Shown: positions 1 to 9,023, numbered from the stretch's first letter. The stretch is 64,000 nucleotides of DNA from Bacillus sp. Xin1 (GCF_013314535.1 NZ_JABUAE010000001.1:1-64000); one strand, 5' to 3'. A program made the numbers and translations. The notes: generated by a model not told the origin, from the sequence alone.

Positions 1-1
1 G

Positions 2-34
2 AAAAGCAGAGAATTAATTTTCTCTGCTTTTTTG
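2..34 (+). terminator. Rho-independent terminator of a gene left of the window
   Basis: Inverted repeat GCAGAGAA / TTCTCTGC with a short TTAATT loop, followed by a T run on the plus strand. The minus-strand T run is shorter, so it mainly serves a plus-strand gene outside the window but may also end the minus-strand gene that stops at 62. Confidence 0.75.
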
Positions 35-61
35 TTTTGATATTAAAATGAGAAACCTGCA

Positions 62-439
62 TTATCCTGGAATGGAGAATGAATCAGGCATAGACATCAG
101 TTGATAGAAAGTAGCTCCTAGTATCCCTACCGTAAAAATAATCATTCCCATATTGCGAATACGAATCATTTGGTTACGTATTCCACTTATACCTGCTAAC
201 AAACCAGCTAACGCGAAAATAACCCAATACAGCACAGTTGGAATTGGAATAAGTTTTTCCATATCAATCCCCATTCCCCAGAAAACAAAAGGCATAGTGA
301 CAAATGAAAAACAAATCATCCCCATTGTAATAACAAATGGCTTTCGATACATAAGTCCTGCTATAACTAAATAGATGCCACCAACGATCCCACATGATAC
401 AAGTATGGGCATAAAGAAAATCCATAGAAAGCTTAACAT
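62..439 (-). CDS. Small multi-pass membrane protein, unknown function
   Basis: The 125-residue product is almost wholly hydrophobic, with about four membrane segments and short basic loops such as RNQMIRIRN. I do not recognise a family. The ATG used here follows a Shine-Dalgarno AGGAGG that is too far upstream (15 nt). The properly spaced ATG, 9 nt after it, is followed at once by TAA and then by this ATG, so initiation may depend on re-starting after a start-stop codon pair. It is a single-gene unit ending near the left-edge terminator. Confidence 0.6.
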   Translation of the reverse strand: MLSFLWIFFMPILVSCGIVGGIYLVIAGLMYRKPFVITMGMICFSFVTMPFVFWGMGIDMEKLIPIPTVLYWVIFALAGLLAGISGIRNQMIRIRNMGMIIFTVGILGATFYQLMSMPDSFSIPG

Positions 440-534
440 TTACATATATTTATTCCTCCTGATTGATAAGTTATATTTTACAATACTAGGGCTATTTTGG
501 ATATTATTAAGGGTGAATTAGTTTTGTTCTAGTT

Positions 535-569
535 AAAAGAGGTATCGCCACGTAGCGATACCTCTTTTT
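535..569 (-). terminator. Bidirectional terminator downstream of the CPBP protease gene
   Basis: Perfect inverted repeat AAAGAGGTATCGC / GCGATACCTCTTT with a CACGTA loop. A and T runs on both sides suit termination in either direction. It overlaps the stop codon of the gene at 568-1281. Confidence 0.85.
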
Positions 570-1281
570 ATGATAAAAATGCCAGTGTATTATTCATAAT
601 ATGAAATAATATAGCTGGAATAATAGAATTTGTTCGTTTGCATAATATAGCCATCAATAGTCCCATAAGAAAAGTAACAACCATTACGCCAAGTGAGTAT
701 GTATGAGCGATCCCGAAAAGTAAACTTGTCCCAATTGCTGCAATCCAAAATGGAAAGCGTTCTGAGAAGAAGCGAAGGATGATACCCCGGAAAATAATTT
801 CTTCGAAAATAGGAATGAAAATTGCAGATCCAATAATTAATAAAATTCGATATTGCTTTAGAACATCTAAGTTTAAAGCAGATGCTTGTTGCGTTGTTGC
901 ATCTGGAAATAGGTGTGTTAGGATTAGCGAATTTAAGGCGATGTTTATAGTGAAGAAAAGAATTAAGTATATGTAAGTACTCAATTTTTTAAGTGCTCTA
1001 AAATTGAAAGCGGATGACAATAAGTTTTTTGCTGGTTCATACTTATAAATGAACAATAATAAAACAAGTAATTGCAATAAAGTACTTGCAGTATTTCCTA
1101 TGGATTCATACAAGGCGATTTGTTTTTTTTCCGTCAGGCCACTTGTATAAATTGTTACAGGGAGTGCGATGAATAATGTTAGAAGTCCTGTCCCAAAAAA
1201 GGCGAATAAGATAGAACCGATAAACTGTCCCCATGACATGGAATGTTTTTGAGTGTCTGTAAGCTGTATGGTTGGGGGCAT
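568..1281 (-). CDS. CPBP family (CAAX-like) intramembrane metalloprotease
   Basis: The 237-residue membrane protein has about six hydrophobic segments. The conserved motifs of the CPBP/Abi family lie in its C-terminal half: EEIIFRG (two glutamates and an arginine), FGIAH, and HIMNN near the end, whose histidines and asparagine form the presumed metal site inside the membrane. Family members include prenyl-protein CAAX proteases and bacteriocin-immunity proteins; the substrate here cannot be told. It stands alone, with its own terminator downstream. Confidence 0.85.
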   Translation of the reverse strand: MPPTIQLTDTQKHSMSWGQFIGSILFAFFGTGLLTLFIALPVTIYTSGLTEKKQIALYESIGNTASTLLQLLVLLLFIYKYEPAKNLLSSAFNFRALKKLSTYIYLILFFTINIALNSLILTHLFPDATTQQASALNLDVLKQYRILLIIGSAIFIPIFEEIIFRGIILRFFSERFPFWIAAIGTSLLFGIAHTYSLGVMVVTFLMGLLMAILCKRTNSIIPAILFHIMNNTLAFLS

Positions 1282-1392
1282 GGATAGAACTCCTTCTGTA
1301 TATTTTTATATATAATTATACATATTTAGTTTATAAATGTCACTTTCAAATATGACATATGGAAATGGTTTTGGAAGACTTTTTAAAATAAT

Positions 1393-1428
1393 AAAAGAGG
1401 TATCACTCTGTAGTGATGCCTCTTTTTT
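1393..1428 (-). terminator. Bidirectional terminator downstream of the HD-domain gene
   Basis: Inverted repeat AAAAGAGGTATCACT / AGTGATGCCTCTTTT with flanking A and T runs. It is closely related in sequence to the terminator at 535-569. Confidence 0.85.
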
Positions 1429-1984
1429 ATTGATAAATTCGTTCTTCTTTTTTATTAGATTTTGATTGCTGCACTTGTAATTCACACTCTACCATTCGAT
1501 CTAATTGCTGAATGGCTTTGAGTGCCTTTTCATAAGAGATTGTTCGATAGTGATGTGCTCCGCCTGGCTCTTCATCTGCTTCGTCCGCCCACTTAATAAT
1601 ATTTTGTAGAGGGGTTCTTTCAATTGTTTGTTCTACTAGAAAAGAATCGGTATGCAGGAGAATAGCAACAGAAATTTCCTTTGCTTGCTTCGGGTGTTCT
1701 CCTAATCGGACCAATAATTTATGAGCTCTTTCCGCTCCTTTAATTGCATGAATATCATTCTTTTTATACAATTCATAGTCCCATTCTCCGCCTGTGTACC
1801 ATGTATGATGTCCTATATCATGAAGAAAACCAGCCTTTGTTGCCGCATCGACTGAGGCGTGATGCTTTTTGGCTAAGTGAAACGCATGGTAAGCGACTGC
1901 AATCGCATGGACCATTCCAGAACGGTTGACATATTTTTGTGTAATATGATGTTTGAAAATTTGTTCAAGCGTAATACGGTGCAT
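1427..1984 (-). CDS. HD-domain phosphohydrolase-like protein
   Basis: The 185-residue protein carries HD superfamily metal-binding signatures: an early histidine in GMVHAIAV, then the FLHDIGHH doublet, then ILLHTDSF. Such proteins are metal-dependent phosphohydrolases acting on nucleotides or similar substrates; which substrate is not visible. The last 20 residues are lysine and glutamate rich. A good Shine-Dalgarno (AAGGAG) lies upstream of the ATG on the minus strand. It is monocistronic, with its own terminator. Confidence 0.8.
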   Translation of the reverse strand: MHRITLEQIFKHHITQKYVNRSGMVHAIAVAYHAFHLAKKHHASVDAATKAGFLHDIGHHTWYTGGEWDYELYKKNDIHAIKGAERAHKLLVRLGEHPKQAKEISVAILLHTDSFLVEQTIERTPLQNIIKWADEADEEPGGAHHYRTISYEKALKAIQQLDRMVECELQVQQSKSNKKEERIYQ

Positions 1985-2119
1985 AAAACATTCACTCCTT
2001 TTATCTATTGATATATATAAAGAAAATCGATAGGTTTAAATGTATTTTGAACATTGTACTCCATCACGCTATGTTAGTAAAGTAGAAATGTTTAGGAGGA
2101 GAGAATTTTTTATGCATAT

Positions 2120-2153
2120 AAAAATCACCCTAGCTCATGCCAAGGTGATTTTT
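2120..2153 (-). terminator. Terminator of sspI
   Basis: AAAAATCACC / GGTGATTTTT stem just downstream of the sspI stop codon, with T runs on both strands. Confidence 0.8.
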
Positions 2154-2159
2154 AATTCT

Positions 2160-2369
2160 TCATTTTTTTAGCCCTTGCTCAAGTGTTTCTAACATCTCAT
2201 GCTTTCCGTTTTCGTCGGCATTTTGCCAAATGACTTCAAATAAAACACCAAGCCCTGGAAGCATTTTTTCTTCACCGCTTTGAATTGCTTCTACAATTGT
2301 CTCTTGTAATTCGCCTTGTGTATTTCCTGCAACGTTTGCTAATACAGCGCCGCGTAGATTAAAGTTCAT
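2160..2369 (-). CDS. sspI: Small acid-soluble spore protein I (SspI)
   Basis: The 69-residue protein matches SspI along its length, including the core [17 protein letters not shown]. SspI is a minor small acid-soluble protein made in the forespore. The start chosen is the ATG of MNFNLRGAV because the Shine-Dalgarno GAGGTG lies 6 nt upstream; an in-frame GTG three codons earlier sits inside that Shine-Dalgarno and is rejected. In B. subtilis sspI also lies next to the methyltransferase gene ysgA, and the same divergent arrangement is seen here. Forespore (sigma G) control is expected from the family, but I could not define a convincing promoter. Confidence 0.92.
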   Translation of the reverse strand: MNFNLRGAVLANVAGNTQGELQETIVEAIQSGEEKMLPGLGVLFEVIWQNADENGKHEMLETLEQGLKK

Positions 2370-2483
2370 TACTTTCACCTCTTCTTCTGAATTGAAACTG
2401 ACGTTAGTTTTTGTTCTTTTTTATGTAAATATGTATGAAAAATAGGCTATAATGAGAAGACAAGAAGAGAGGGAATACATATT

Positions 2484-3248
2484 ATGAAAAACATTGATTC
2501 AGTACAAAATCCGCGCGTAAAGCAGTGGAAAAAGCTGCAGACGAAAAAAGAGCGCGATAAAAAAGGCCTATTCTTTGTAGAAGGATTCCACTTAGTCGAG
2601 GAAGCATTAAAGGCAGGGGGTGTCACAGAACTTATTGTCTCAGATCAGACAGATCTTCCAAAAGATTGGGCGGTTACGGATGTTGAAATGTATATTGTGC
2701 CGGAAGCAATTGTAAAAGTACTTCGTGAAACAGAAACGACGCAAGGTGTATTTGCTGTTTGTGAGAAGCGTGAGAAAGAAATCGCTCTTACAGATGGGAA
2801 ATTTTTATTATTAGATGGCCTGCAAGATCCAGGAAATTTAGGGACAATTATTCGTACAGCTGATGCAGCTGGTATTCATGCCGTTGTGCTTGGAGAAGGA
2901 TGCGTTGATGTTTATAATAGTAAAGTACTTCGTTCTACACAAGGTTCTATCTTCCACCTGCCGGTTGTAAAAGGAAACTTGGAAGAATGGGTAGATAAAT
3001 TACAAGAAAAGAACGTTCCTGTATACGGAACAGCGCTTGAAAACGGAGTCCCATATGGTGAAGTAACGTCGACAGGAAGTTTTGCATTAATTGTAGGAAA
3101 CGAAGGAAATGGTGTACGCCAAGAAATTCTTACAAAATGTAATCAAAACTTGTATATTCCGATTTACGGCGGGGCAGAATCGTTAAATGTTGCAGTTGCT
3201 GCAGGGATTTTAACGTATTATTTACAAAGCCCAGTTGCGAACAGGTAA
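2484..3248 (+). CDS. rlmP: 23S rRNA 2'-O-methyltransferase, SpoU/TrmH (SPOUT) family (YsgA/RlmP type)
   Basis: The 254-residue protein has an N-terminal substrate-binding domain (about 1-95; opening IDSVQNPRVKQWKKLQ) and a C-terminal SPOUT methyltransferase domain. The domain shows the knotted-fold motifs: LLDGLQDPGNLGTIIRTADA (about 110-129), FALIVGNEGNGVRQ and IPIYGGAESLNVAVAAGI. The B. subtilis orthologue YsgA, also just upstream of pheS, is reported to methylate the ribose of a guanosine in the A-loop of 23S rRNA. Assignment to RlmP rests on length, motifs and gene position; a TrmH-like tRNA enzyme is less likely. No terminator is evident before the pheST leader. Confidence 0.85.
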   Translation: MKNIDSVQNPRVKQWKKLQTKKERDKKGLFFVEGFHLVEEALKAGGVTELIVSDQTDLPKDWAVTDVEMYIVPEAIVKVLRETETTQGVFAVCEKREKEIALTDGKFLLLDGLQDPGNLGTIIRTADAAGIHAVVLGEGCVDVYNSKVLRSTQGSIFHLPVVKGNLEEWVDKLQEKNVPVYGTALENGVPYGEVTSTGSFALIVGNEGNGVRQEILTKCNQNLYIPIYGGAESLNVAVAAGILTYYLQSPVANR

Positions 3249-3311
3249 AAAACTTCTTATAATAAGTTGAAGTACATGTTCATGATGAACATATAATAAA
3301 AGTAAAATAAT

Positions 3312-3561
3312 GAAAAACGTTGATAGAGAAGAGTAGCTTGCAAAATCGCCATATAGGGAGAGAATGCCGTAGACTGAAAGCATTCTTATGGTAGACGGAA
3401 GTGAATTCACCTCTGGAGTTGGCGCCAGGACCATTGTATATGTAAAGGCGTTCCGGTCAAAGCTGACCGTTATAACGAATTGAGTGGGCAGACTTGTTCT
3501 GTCAATTTAGGGTGGTACCGCGAATTTACCTCGTCCCTTTTTTAGGGAGCGAGGTTTTTTT
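3312..3561 (+). promoter_or_regulatory. T-box riboswitch (tRNA-Phe sensing) of pheST
   Basis: The leader has the standard T-box parts: GATAGAG/AGTAG near 3322, a specifier segment GAA-TTC-A-CC with the phenylalanine codon TTC at 3406-3408, the T-box AGGGTGGTACCGCG at 3509-3522, and an intrinsic terminator (CCTCGTCCC / GGGAGCGAGG plus T run) at 3528-3561. Uncharged tRNA-Phe would stabilise the antiterminator and allow transcription into pheS. The UGGU bulge fits a tRNA ending in ACCA. Confidence 0.93.
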
Positions 3562-3586
3562 ATTTTTAAAATTAGGAGGGTTCCAA

Positions 3587-4621
3587 ATGGAAGCACGTTT
3601 AAAAGAGCTAAAGCAAAAAGCGTTAGAGCTGATTGAAGAAGCGAAAGAGCTAAAGGGCTTAAACGATGTACGCGTAGCGTATTTAGGGAAAAAAGGTCCA
3701 ATTACAGAAGTATTACGCGGCATGGGGAAATTGTCTCCAGAAGAGCGTCCACGTATGGGAGCATTAGTAAATGAAGTACGTGAAGCAATTCAAACGCGTT
3801 TAGAAGAAAAAATTAACAATATCGAAAAAGCAGTAATCGAAGCAAAATTAGCTTCTGAAACAATTGATGTTACATTACCAGGTCGTCCTGTAGAAACAGG
3901 CTGCCATCATCCATTAACAGCTGTTGTTGAACAAATTGAAGATGTATTTATCGGTATGGGGTATGAAGTAGCTGAAGGAACAGAAGTAGAGAAAGACTAC
4001 TATAACTTCGAAGCATTAAACTTACCAAAAGATCACCCAGCGCGTGATATGCAAGATACTTTCTACATTACAGAAGAAACATTATTACGTACACATACAT
4101 CTTCTGTGCAAGCAAGAACAATGGAAAATAATAAAGAAAAAGGTCCAATTAAAATTATTTGCCCAGGTAAAGTGTATCGCCGTGATGATGACGATGCAAC
4201 GCATTCACACCAGTTCATGCAAATTGAAGGTCTTGTCATCGACAAAAACATTCGCATGAGTGACTTAAAAGGTACACTGCAAGTATTCGTGAAGAAGATG
4301 TTCGGTGAAGACCGTGAAATTCGTCTTCGTCCAAGTTTCTTCCCGTTCACAGAGCCATCTGTAGAGATGGATATTTCTTGTATGATGTGTCACGGAAAAG
4401 GTTGCGGCACATGTAAAGGAACGGGCTGGATTGAAATTTTAGGTGCGGGTATGGTTCATCCGAACGTACTTGAAATGGCTGGCTATGATTCAAAAGAATA
4501 TCAAGGTTTCGCATTCGGTATGGGTGCAGAGCGTATCGCAATGTTGAAATACGGCGTTGATGACATTCGTCATTTCTATACAAACGATGTACGTTTCTTA
4601 CAACAATTCAAACGAGCGTAA
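3587..4621 (+). CDS. pheS: Phenylalanyl-tRNA synthetase alpha subunit
   Basis: The 344-residue catalytic subunit of the alpha2-beta2 PheRS charges tRNA-Phe. Visible parts: an N-terminal coiled-coil arm (about 1-85), class II motif 2 around 195-215 ([18 protein letters not shown]), a cysteine cluster [12 protein letters not shown] near 264-275, and motif 3 [14 protein letters not shown] near 306-319. The start is the ATG 7 nt after AGGAGGG; an open frame further upstream runs through the T-box terminator and is not coding. It forms an operon with pheT, 18 nt downstream, under T-box control. Confidence 0.98.
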   Translation: MEARLKELKQKALELIEEAKELKGLNDVRVAYLGKKGPITEVLRGMGKLSPEERPRMGALVNEVREAIQTRLEEKINNIEKAVIEAKLASETIDVTLPGRPVETGCHHPLTAVVEQIEDVFIGMGYEVAEGTEVEKDYYNFEALNLPKDHPARDMQDTFYITEETLLRTHTSSVQARTMENNKEKGPIKIICPGKVYRRDDDDATHSHQFMQIEGLVIDKNIRMSDLKGTLQVFVKKMFGEDREIRLRPSFFPFTEPSVEMDISCMMCHGKGCGTCKGTGWIEILGAGMVHPNVLEMAGYDSKEYQGFAFGMGAERIAMLKYGVDDIRHFYTNDVRFLQQFKRA

Positions 4622-4639
4622 GGGAAGGAGAGGATAAAT

Positions 4640-7060
4640 ATGTTCGTATCATATCGTTGGTTACAAGAGTATGTAGATATTAAAGATGTAACGGCACAAG
4701 AACTAGCAGATAAAATCACGAAAAGTGGTATTGAAGTAGAAGGCGTTGAAGTACTAAACAAAGGTGTAAAAGGTGTTGTTGTTGGTCACGTATTAGAATG
4801 TGAAAAACACCCGGAAGCTGATAAATTAAGTAAATGTCTGATTGACATCGGTGAAGAAGAACCAGTACAAATCATTTGCGGTGCTTCTAACATTGCAAAA
4901 GGTTTAAAAGTCCCTGTTGCAAAAGTTGGCGCTGTTCTTCCTGGTAACTTCAAAATTAAAAAAGCAAAACTACGCGGGGAAGCTTCTCACGGTATGGTTT
5001 GTGCACTTCAAGAACTTGGTATTGACGGGAAACTAGTTGCGAAAGAATATGCAGACGGTATCTTCATCTTCCCAAGTGATGCGGAAGTTGGTGCAGATGC
5101 GCTTGAAATTTTAAACTTACATGATGAAGTACTTGAACTTGGTTTAACACCAAACCGTGCTGACTGCTTAAATATGTTAGGCGTTGCGTATGAAGTAGCT
5201 GCTATTTATGGCCGTGAAGTAAAACTTCCAGCTGTAGAATTACAAGAAACAGCAGAAAAAACGTCTGACTACATTTCTGTAAGTGTAGAAGCAACTGAGC
5301 AAAACCCATTATACATTGCAAAAATGGTGAAGAATGTAAAAATCGGTCCATCACCAATGTGGATGCAAACGCGCCTTATGGCAGCTGGCATTCGTCCAAT
5401 TAGCAACGTAGTGGATATTACAAACTACATTTTAATTGAATACGGTCAACCATTACATGCGTTTGACTACGATAAATTAGGTTCAAAAGAAATTGTTGTT
5501 CGTCTTGCAACAGAAGGTGAAAAAATTCAAACATTAGACGATCAAGAACGTACATTACAAGCGCATCACCTTGCGATTACAAATGGTACAAAAGCATTAG
5601 CTGTTGCTGGTGTAATGGGTGGAGCTGAATCTGAAGTTGATAATGATACAATAAACGTTCTAATCGAATCTGCATACTTCGAAGGTCAAACCGTGCGCCG
5701 CGCATCAAAAGACTTAGGTCTTCGCAGTGAATCAAGTGCACGTTTTGAAAAAGGAATCGACCCAACACGTACATTTGAAGCAATTCAACACGCAGCAGCT
5801 TTAATGGCGAAATATGCTGGTGGAGAAGCACTTGAAGGTGTAGTAGAAGTTGATAACTTGCAAGTACAAGAGCGTACAGTATCTGTTACAGCTGAAAAAG
5901 TAAACCGTGTATTAGGTACAGAAATCTCTGCAAGTGAAATGGGTACAATCTTCACAAACTTGAAGTTCCCATTCACAGAAGTAGAAGGAACATTCCATGT
6001 GAATGTACCAGCACGTCGCCCTGATATTACAATTGCAGAAGACTTAGTAGAAGAAGTAGGTCGTCTGTACGGATACGATCATATTCCAGTTACATTACCA
6101 ACTGGTACAATGACGCGTGGTAAATTAACAGCGGCACAAACAAAACGCCGTAAAATACGTCGTTTCTTAGAAGGTGCTGGTTTATATGAAGCAATTACGT
6201 ATTCATTAACAAGCGCTGATAAAGCGAAACAATATATGGTTGAGCCAAACGAAAAGGCGCCTGTAAATCTTGCACTTCCAATGAGTGAAGAGCGCAGCCA
6301 ACTTCGTTTAAGCTTAGTACCACAATTACTAGAAGCAGTCGCATATAACAACGCTCGTAAAAACGACAGTGTTGCACTATATGAAGTAGGTTCTATCTTC
6401 TTACCAACAGCAGAAGGTGAACTTCCGAAAGAAGAACAACATCTTGCTGGTGTGATGACAGGTCTTGCACTTCACCATGCATGGCAAGGTGAGAAGAAAG
6501 TCGTTGACTTCTTCGTTGCAAAAGGTGTGTTAGAAGGATTATTCGACGTACTTGGCGTTGCAAGCAGCATCACATATGCTCCTGCAAAACGTGAAGGCAT
6601 GCACCCAGGACGTACAGCTGATATTTTACTAGATGGAGAAGTAATTGGTTTCATCGGGCAATTACACCCAGAAGCGCAAAAACAATTAGATGTGAAAGAT
6701 ACATTCGTGTTTGAATTATCTCTTGTAAAAGTATTCAGTGCAGACGTAGAAGAAACTTACTACTCAGCAATTCCACGTTTCCCATCTATGACACGTGATA
6801 TGGCAGTTGTAGTAGCAAAAGAAGTAAAAGCTGGCGAAATGAAGCAAGTAATTGCAGAAACAGGCGGAGAACTTCTAAAAGAAGTAACACTATTCGACTT
6901 ATACGAAGGTGAAAAAATGGAAGAAGGCAAGAAATCACTTGCATTCTCTATGAACTACTTTGATCCAGAACGTACATTAACAGACGAAGAAGTAACAGAA
7001 GCACATAACCGTGTATTAACAGCGGTAGAAGAGAAATTTGGTGCGGAGTTACGTAAGTAA
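4640..7060 (+). CDS. pheT: Phenylalanyl-tRNA synthetase beta subunit
   Basis: This is the full-length 806-residue subunit. In order: the N-terminal tRNA-binding OB fold (about 40-150), the B3/B4 region with possible editing function (about 210-400), a B5 domain (about 405-480), the catalytic-like core and the C-terminal ferredoxin-fold anticodon-binding domain (about 712-805; [19 protein letters not shown]). It pairs with PheS and does not catalyse aminoacylation alone. The Shine-Dalgarno is GGAGAGG. The natural terminator after it appears to have been cut by an inserted element (see 7079). Confidence 0.98.
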   Translation: MFVSYRWLQEYVDIKDVTAQELADKITKSGIEVEGVEVLNKGVKGVVVGHVLECEKHPEADKLSKCLIDIGEEEPVQIICGASNIAKGLKVPVAKVGAVLPGNFKIKKAKLRGEASHGMVCALQELGIDGKLVAKEYADGIFIFPSDAEVGADALEILNLHDEVLELGLTPNRADCLNMLGVAYEVAAIYGREVKLPAVELQETAEKTSDYISVSVEATEQNPLYIAKMVKNVKIGPSPMWMQTRLMAAGIRPISNVVDITNYILIEYGQPLHAFDYDKLGSKEIVVRLATEGEKIQTLDDQERTLQAHHLAITNGTKALAVAGVMGGAESEVDNDTINVLIESAYFEGQTVRRASKDLGLRSESSARFEKGIDPTRTFEAIQHAAALMAKYAGGEALEGVVEVDNLQVQERTVSVTAEKVNRVLGTEISASEMGTIFTNLKFPFTEVEGTFHVNVPARRPDITIAEDLVEEVGRLYGYDHIPVTLPTGTMTRGKLTAAQTKRRKIRRFLEGAGLYEAITYSLTSADKAKQYMVEPNEKAPVNLALPMSEERSQLRLSLVPQLLEAVAYNNARKNDSVALYEVGSIFLPTAEGELPKEEQHLAGVMTGLALHHAWQGEKKVVDFFVAKGVLEGLFDVLGVASSITYAPAKREGMHPGRTADILLDGEVIGFIGQLHPEAQKQLDVKDTFVFELSLVKVFSADVEETYYSAIPRFPSMTRDMAVVVAKEVKAGEMKQVIAETGGELLKEVTLFDLYEGEKMEEGKKSLAFSMNYFDPERTLTDEEVTEAHNRVLTAVEEKFGAELRK

Positions 7061-7078
7061 AAAAGCAGCCTTGTGGCT

Positions 7079-7095
7079 CATAGCCATCAAGTTAA
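7079..7095 (+). repeat. IS-end-like motif CATAGCYATCAAGTTAA, copy 1
   Basis: CATAGCCATCAAGTTAA lies directly after what looks like the terminator stem of pheST (GCAGCC TTGT GGCT). A near-identical motif lies at 8579-8595 in the same kind of place. From memory it resembles the terminal repeat of IS231/IS4-family elements of Bacillus (CATGCCCATCAACTTAAG-like). No intact element is attached. Confidence 0.4.
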
Positions 7096-7115
7096 GGTTA
7101 GGTATAATTTTCATC

Positions 7116-7164
7116 AAAAACAGCTACCCTTTCATGGAGTATCCATGAAAGGGTAGCTGTTTTT
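7116..7164. terminator. Long perfect hairpin, probable bidirectional terminator
   Basis: A 22-bp perfect inverted repeat (arms beginning AAAAACAGCTACCC and ending GGGTAGCTGTTTTT) with an AGTAT loop. A and T runs on both sides allow it to end transcription of pheST from the left and of the transposase remnant from the right. Confidence 0.8.
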
Positions 7165-7180
7165 ATGTCTTCAATGAATT

Positions 7181-7339
7181 TTACGGAAGAATTACAATTG
7201 TTAAGTCAGGAATTAAAGAATACATTTTCACTTTCATTTCTTGAATACGTTGTTTATATGCTTCCACGATACTAAATACAAAGGACTCGACAGCTTCAGG
7301 ACCTTGATGGTAGACTTCTAAGATTTGTTCTCGGTTCAT
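7181..7339 (-). pseudogene. IS66-family transposase remnant (N-terminus only)
   Basis: A good Shine-Dalgarno (GGTGAAGGAG) precedes an ATG. The 52-codon frame begins MNREQILEVYHQGPEAVESF, which resembles the N-terminus of IS66 transposases of Bacillus (the E-QGPEAV motif). The frame then departs from the family and stops; the zinc-finger and DDE catalytic parts are absent. It lies between the hairpin at 7116-7164 and the lipoprotein gene. I infer an internally deleted IS relic that could still make a short peptide. A distinct small gene is less likely. Confidence 0.6.
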
Positions 7340-7530
7340 CTCCTTCACCTTCTAACCTTGATAATTCAAGTGTTAGCAGGAAAAAAGAAGGTAAATCTAA
7401 AAGATACAGAAAATAAGAAACCCTCAAATCAAGAGGATAGCTGAGTAGTTATATTTTTTTATTTGAATATCCCTACTTTTTTATTTTCCATGTTATGATA
7501 GATATGTTAATGAATTGAAGGGGTGGTTTT

Positions 7531-8559
7531 ATGAAGTTTGGTAAAATGGGATTAGTGGTTGTGGCAAGTTTAAGTCTTTTCGCTTTATCTGCGTGTGGAA
7601 AATCTGCAAAAGAAACAGTTGTTTCTTCAACAGAAAGCATTTTAAATGCAAAACAAATGGAATCAAGCGGTTCAATTTCTTTTAAATTCGATTCTAATGC
7701 GAAAGATATGAAAATAGAAGATAAAGCAGCAATGGATATGTTAAAAAACATATCAATTACAGTTGATTCAAAAACAGATAAAGATGCAAAAAAAGACGAA
7801 GTAACAATTGGTGCAAATATTAAAACAGATGCAATGAAAATGGATATATCGATTCCAATGTTTATGGATGAAGGGAAAGAGGCTTTATATGTAAAAGCGA
7901 ATAATGTAAAATCACTATTACAATTAGCTGGCGTTCCTGGTGATAGTTTCTCTACTCTAGAAGGAAAAGTTATCAAAATGGATATGAAAGATTTAGGAGA
8001 AGTAGATACAAAAGAATCTGCGAAAATCCAAGAGAAAGTACAAAAAGCGTTATTAGATGCAATCAAAGCGCTTCCTGAAGACAAATTTACAAAAGAAAAA
8101 GATGTATACACTGTAAAATTAACAGGTAAAGATTTAGAAACAGTGATTGAAAAGGTATTTGATGAAATTTCTACAATGAAAAACTTCACTGGAACAAAAC
8201 AAGAAATTGCAGACTTTAAGAAAGAATTGAAAGATGCAAATCTTGATAAATCTTCTATTTCTTTAATTTATACAATGGATGGAAAAACAATTAAAAAACA
8301 GGATGCATTAATTCATATCGAAGCAAAAAATCCTGAAAACGAAAAAGAAACAATTAAATTTGATATGAATATTAATTCTGATATCAAATCTATCGATAAA
8401 CCAATCAAATTCACATTCGATACTTCTGAAAAGAACATTGTTCCAATGGATGAGTTACAAAAAATGATTGGTGAATTTATGAATCAATCTATAAATGATA
8501 AAATGGATGGCGGGAAAGTAACTCCTGTTCAACCAGCTCCAACAGAACCTGCAGCATAA
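7531..8559 (+). CDS. Secreted lipoprotein, DUF6612-like, unknown function
   Basis: The 342-residue protein has a lipoprotein signal peptide (about 1-22) with lipobox LSAC; cysteine 22 would be lipidated and the protein anchored outside the membrane. The mature part is lysine and aspartate rich, without further cysteines or membrane spans, and ends in a proline-rich tail (TPVQPAPTEPAA). The overall look is that of the LolA-like or DUF6612 lipoproteins common in Bacillus; the function is unknown. Shine-Dalgarno: GAAGGGGTGG. The terminator after the stop (CCCCTTAAGGGG) is cut by the motif at 8579. Confidence 0.8.
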   Translation: MKFGKMGLVVVASLSLFALSACGKSAKETVVSSTESILNAKQMESSGSISFKFDSNAKDMKIEDKAAMDMLKNISITVDSKTDKDAKKDEVTIGANIKTDAMKMDISIPMFMDEGKEALYVKANNVKSLLQLAGVPGDSFSTLEGKVIKMDMKDLGEVDTKESAKIQEKVQKALLDAIKALPEDKFTKEKDVYTVKLTGKDLETVIEKVFDEISTMKNFTGTKQEIADFKKELKDANLDKSSISLIYTMDGKTIKKQDALIHIEAKNPENEKETIKFDMNINSDIKSIDKPIKFTFDTSEKNIVPMDELQKMIGEFMNQSINDKMDGGKVTPVQPAPTEPAA

Positions 8560-8578
8560 AAAAAGACCCCTTAAGGGG

Positions 8579-8595
8579 CATAGCTATCAAGTTAA
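8579..8595 (+). repeat. IS-end-like motif CATAGCYATCAAGTTAA, copy 2
   Basis: CATAGCTATCAAGTTAA differs from the 7079 copy at one base. It directly follows the hairpin CCCCTTAAGGGG after the lipoprotein gene, where a T run would be expected. Confidence 0.4.
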
Positions 8596-8639
8596 CAAAA
8601 ATAAACCAGATGCTGAAAAGCATCTGGTTTATTTTTGTT
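8594..8639. terminator. Long perfect hairpin, probable bidirectional terminator
   Basis: 20-bp perfect arms (AACAAAAATAAACCAGATGC and its complement) around TGAAAA. Overlaps the end of motif copy 2, the same layout as at 7079-7164. Confidence 0.75.
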
Positions 8640-8950
8640 GAGTGTATAGAACAAGTCGTAGTTAGTTTAAATGAACAATATGATTTTTTCATTGAGACAT
8701 TAGAAAGAGAAGAATTATATGAATTTATCCCGCATTAACGGGCAGTAAGACCCCTACCTCAAAATTCAGCGAAAGCAAAGAAGTTAGGTGGGGGATCAAC
8801 TGCCCGTAAAAGCCCGATTGGTTCAACTAATAATCAGTGGGGGATGAAGAAACCCCCCACTGATTAAAGTTTCACTTTATTGTAGAAACCGCATCTATAG
8901 CAGAATTGGAAGTAGAAGAAGATATAACCGCAGAATGGCGAGAGTGGTAA
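8640..8950 (+). pseudogene. Gene fragment interrupted by bcr1
   Basis: An open frame enters from the hairpin at 8594-8639 without a start codon and reads IEQVVVSLNEQYDFF and then TLEREELYEF up to the TTTAT at 8724. After the bcr1 element the same frame resumes as VETASIAELEVEEDI and ends EWREW-stop at 8948-8950. Removing bcr1 with one TTTAT joins the two parts in frame (..YEFIVETAS..). I do not recognise the protein family. The 5' part of the gene is missing, apparently removed or displaced by the hairpin element. Confidence 0.7.
8724..8880 (+). repeat. bcr1 repeat, copy 1
   Basis: This is about 150 bp of the B. cereus group repeat bcr1, from CCCGCATTAACGGGCAGT to GATTAAAGTTTCAC. It is bounded by TTTAT at 8724-8728 and 8876-8880, the expected target duplication. 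Internal inverted repeats (ACGGGCAGT / ACTGCCCGT; AATCAGTGGGG / CCCCACTGATT) suggest a folded transcript or transposition substrate. It interrupts a coding fragment. Confidence 0.92.
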
Positions 8951-9023
8951 GTTTCATTTTATCAATAGGACAACTTGCATCTTTCCCTCGAATGTAGTAC
9001 ATTAATTTTAGTTTAACAAAATG

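Noticed and set aside
3494-3586. Upstream extension of pheS through the leader
   Set aside because: It would translate the T-box and its terminator; the Shine-Dalgarno AGGAGGG at 3574 selects ATG 3587, giving the normal PheS length.
7473-8189. Long open frame antisense to the lipoprotein gene
   Set aside because: It mirrors the lysine/aspartate-rich lipoprotein codons, giving a Ser/Phe-rich product with no start signals.
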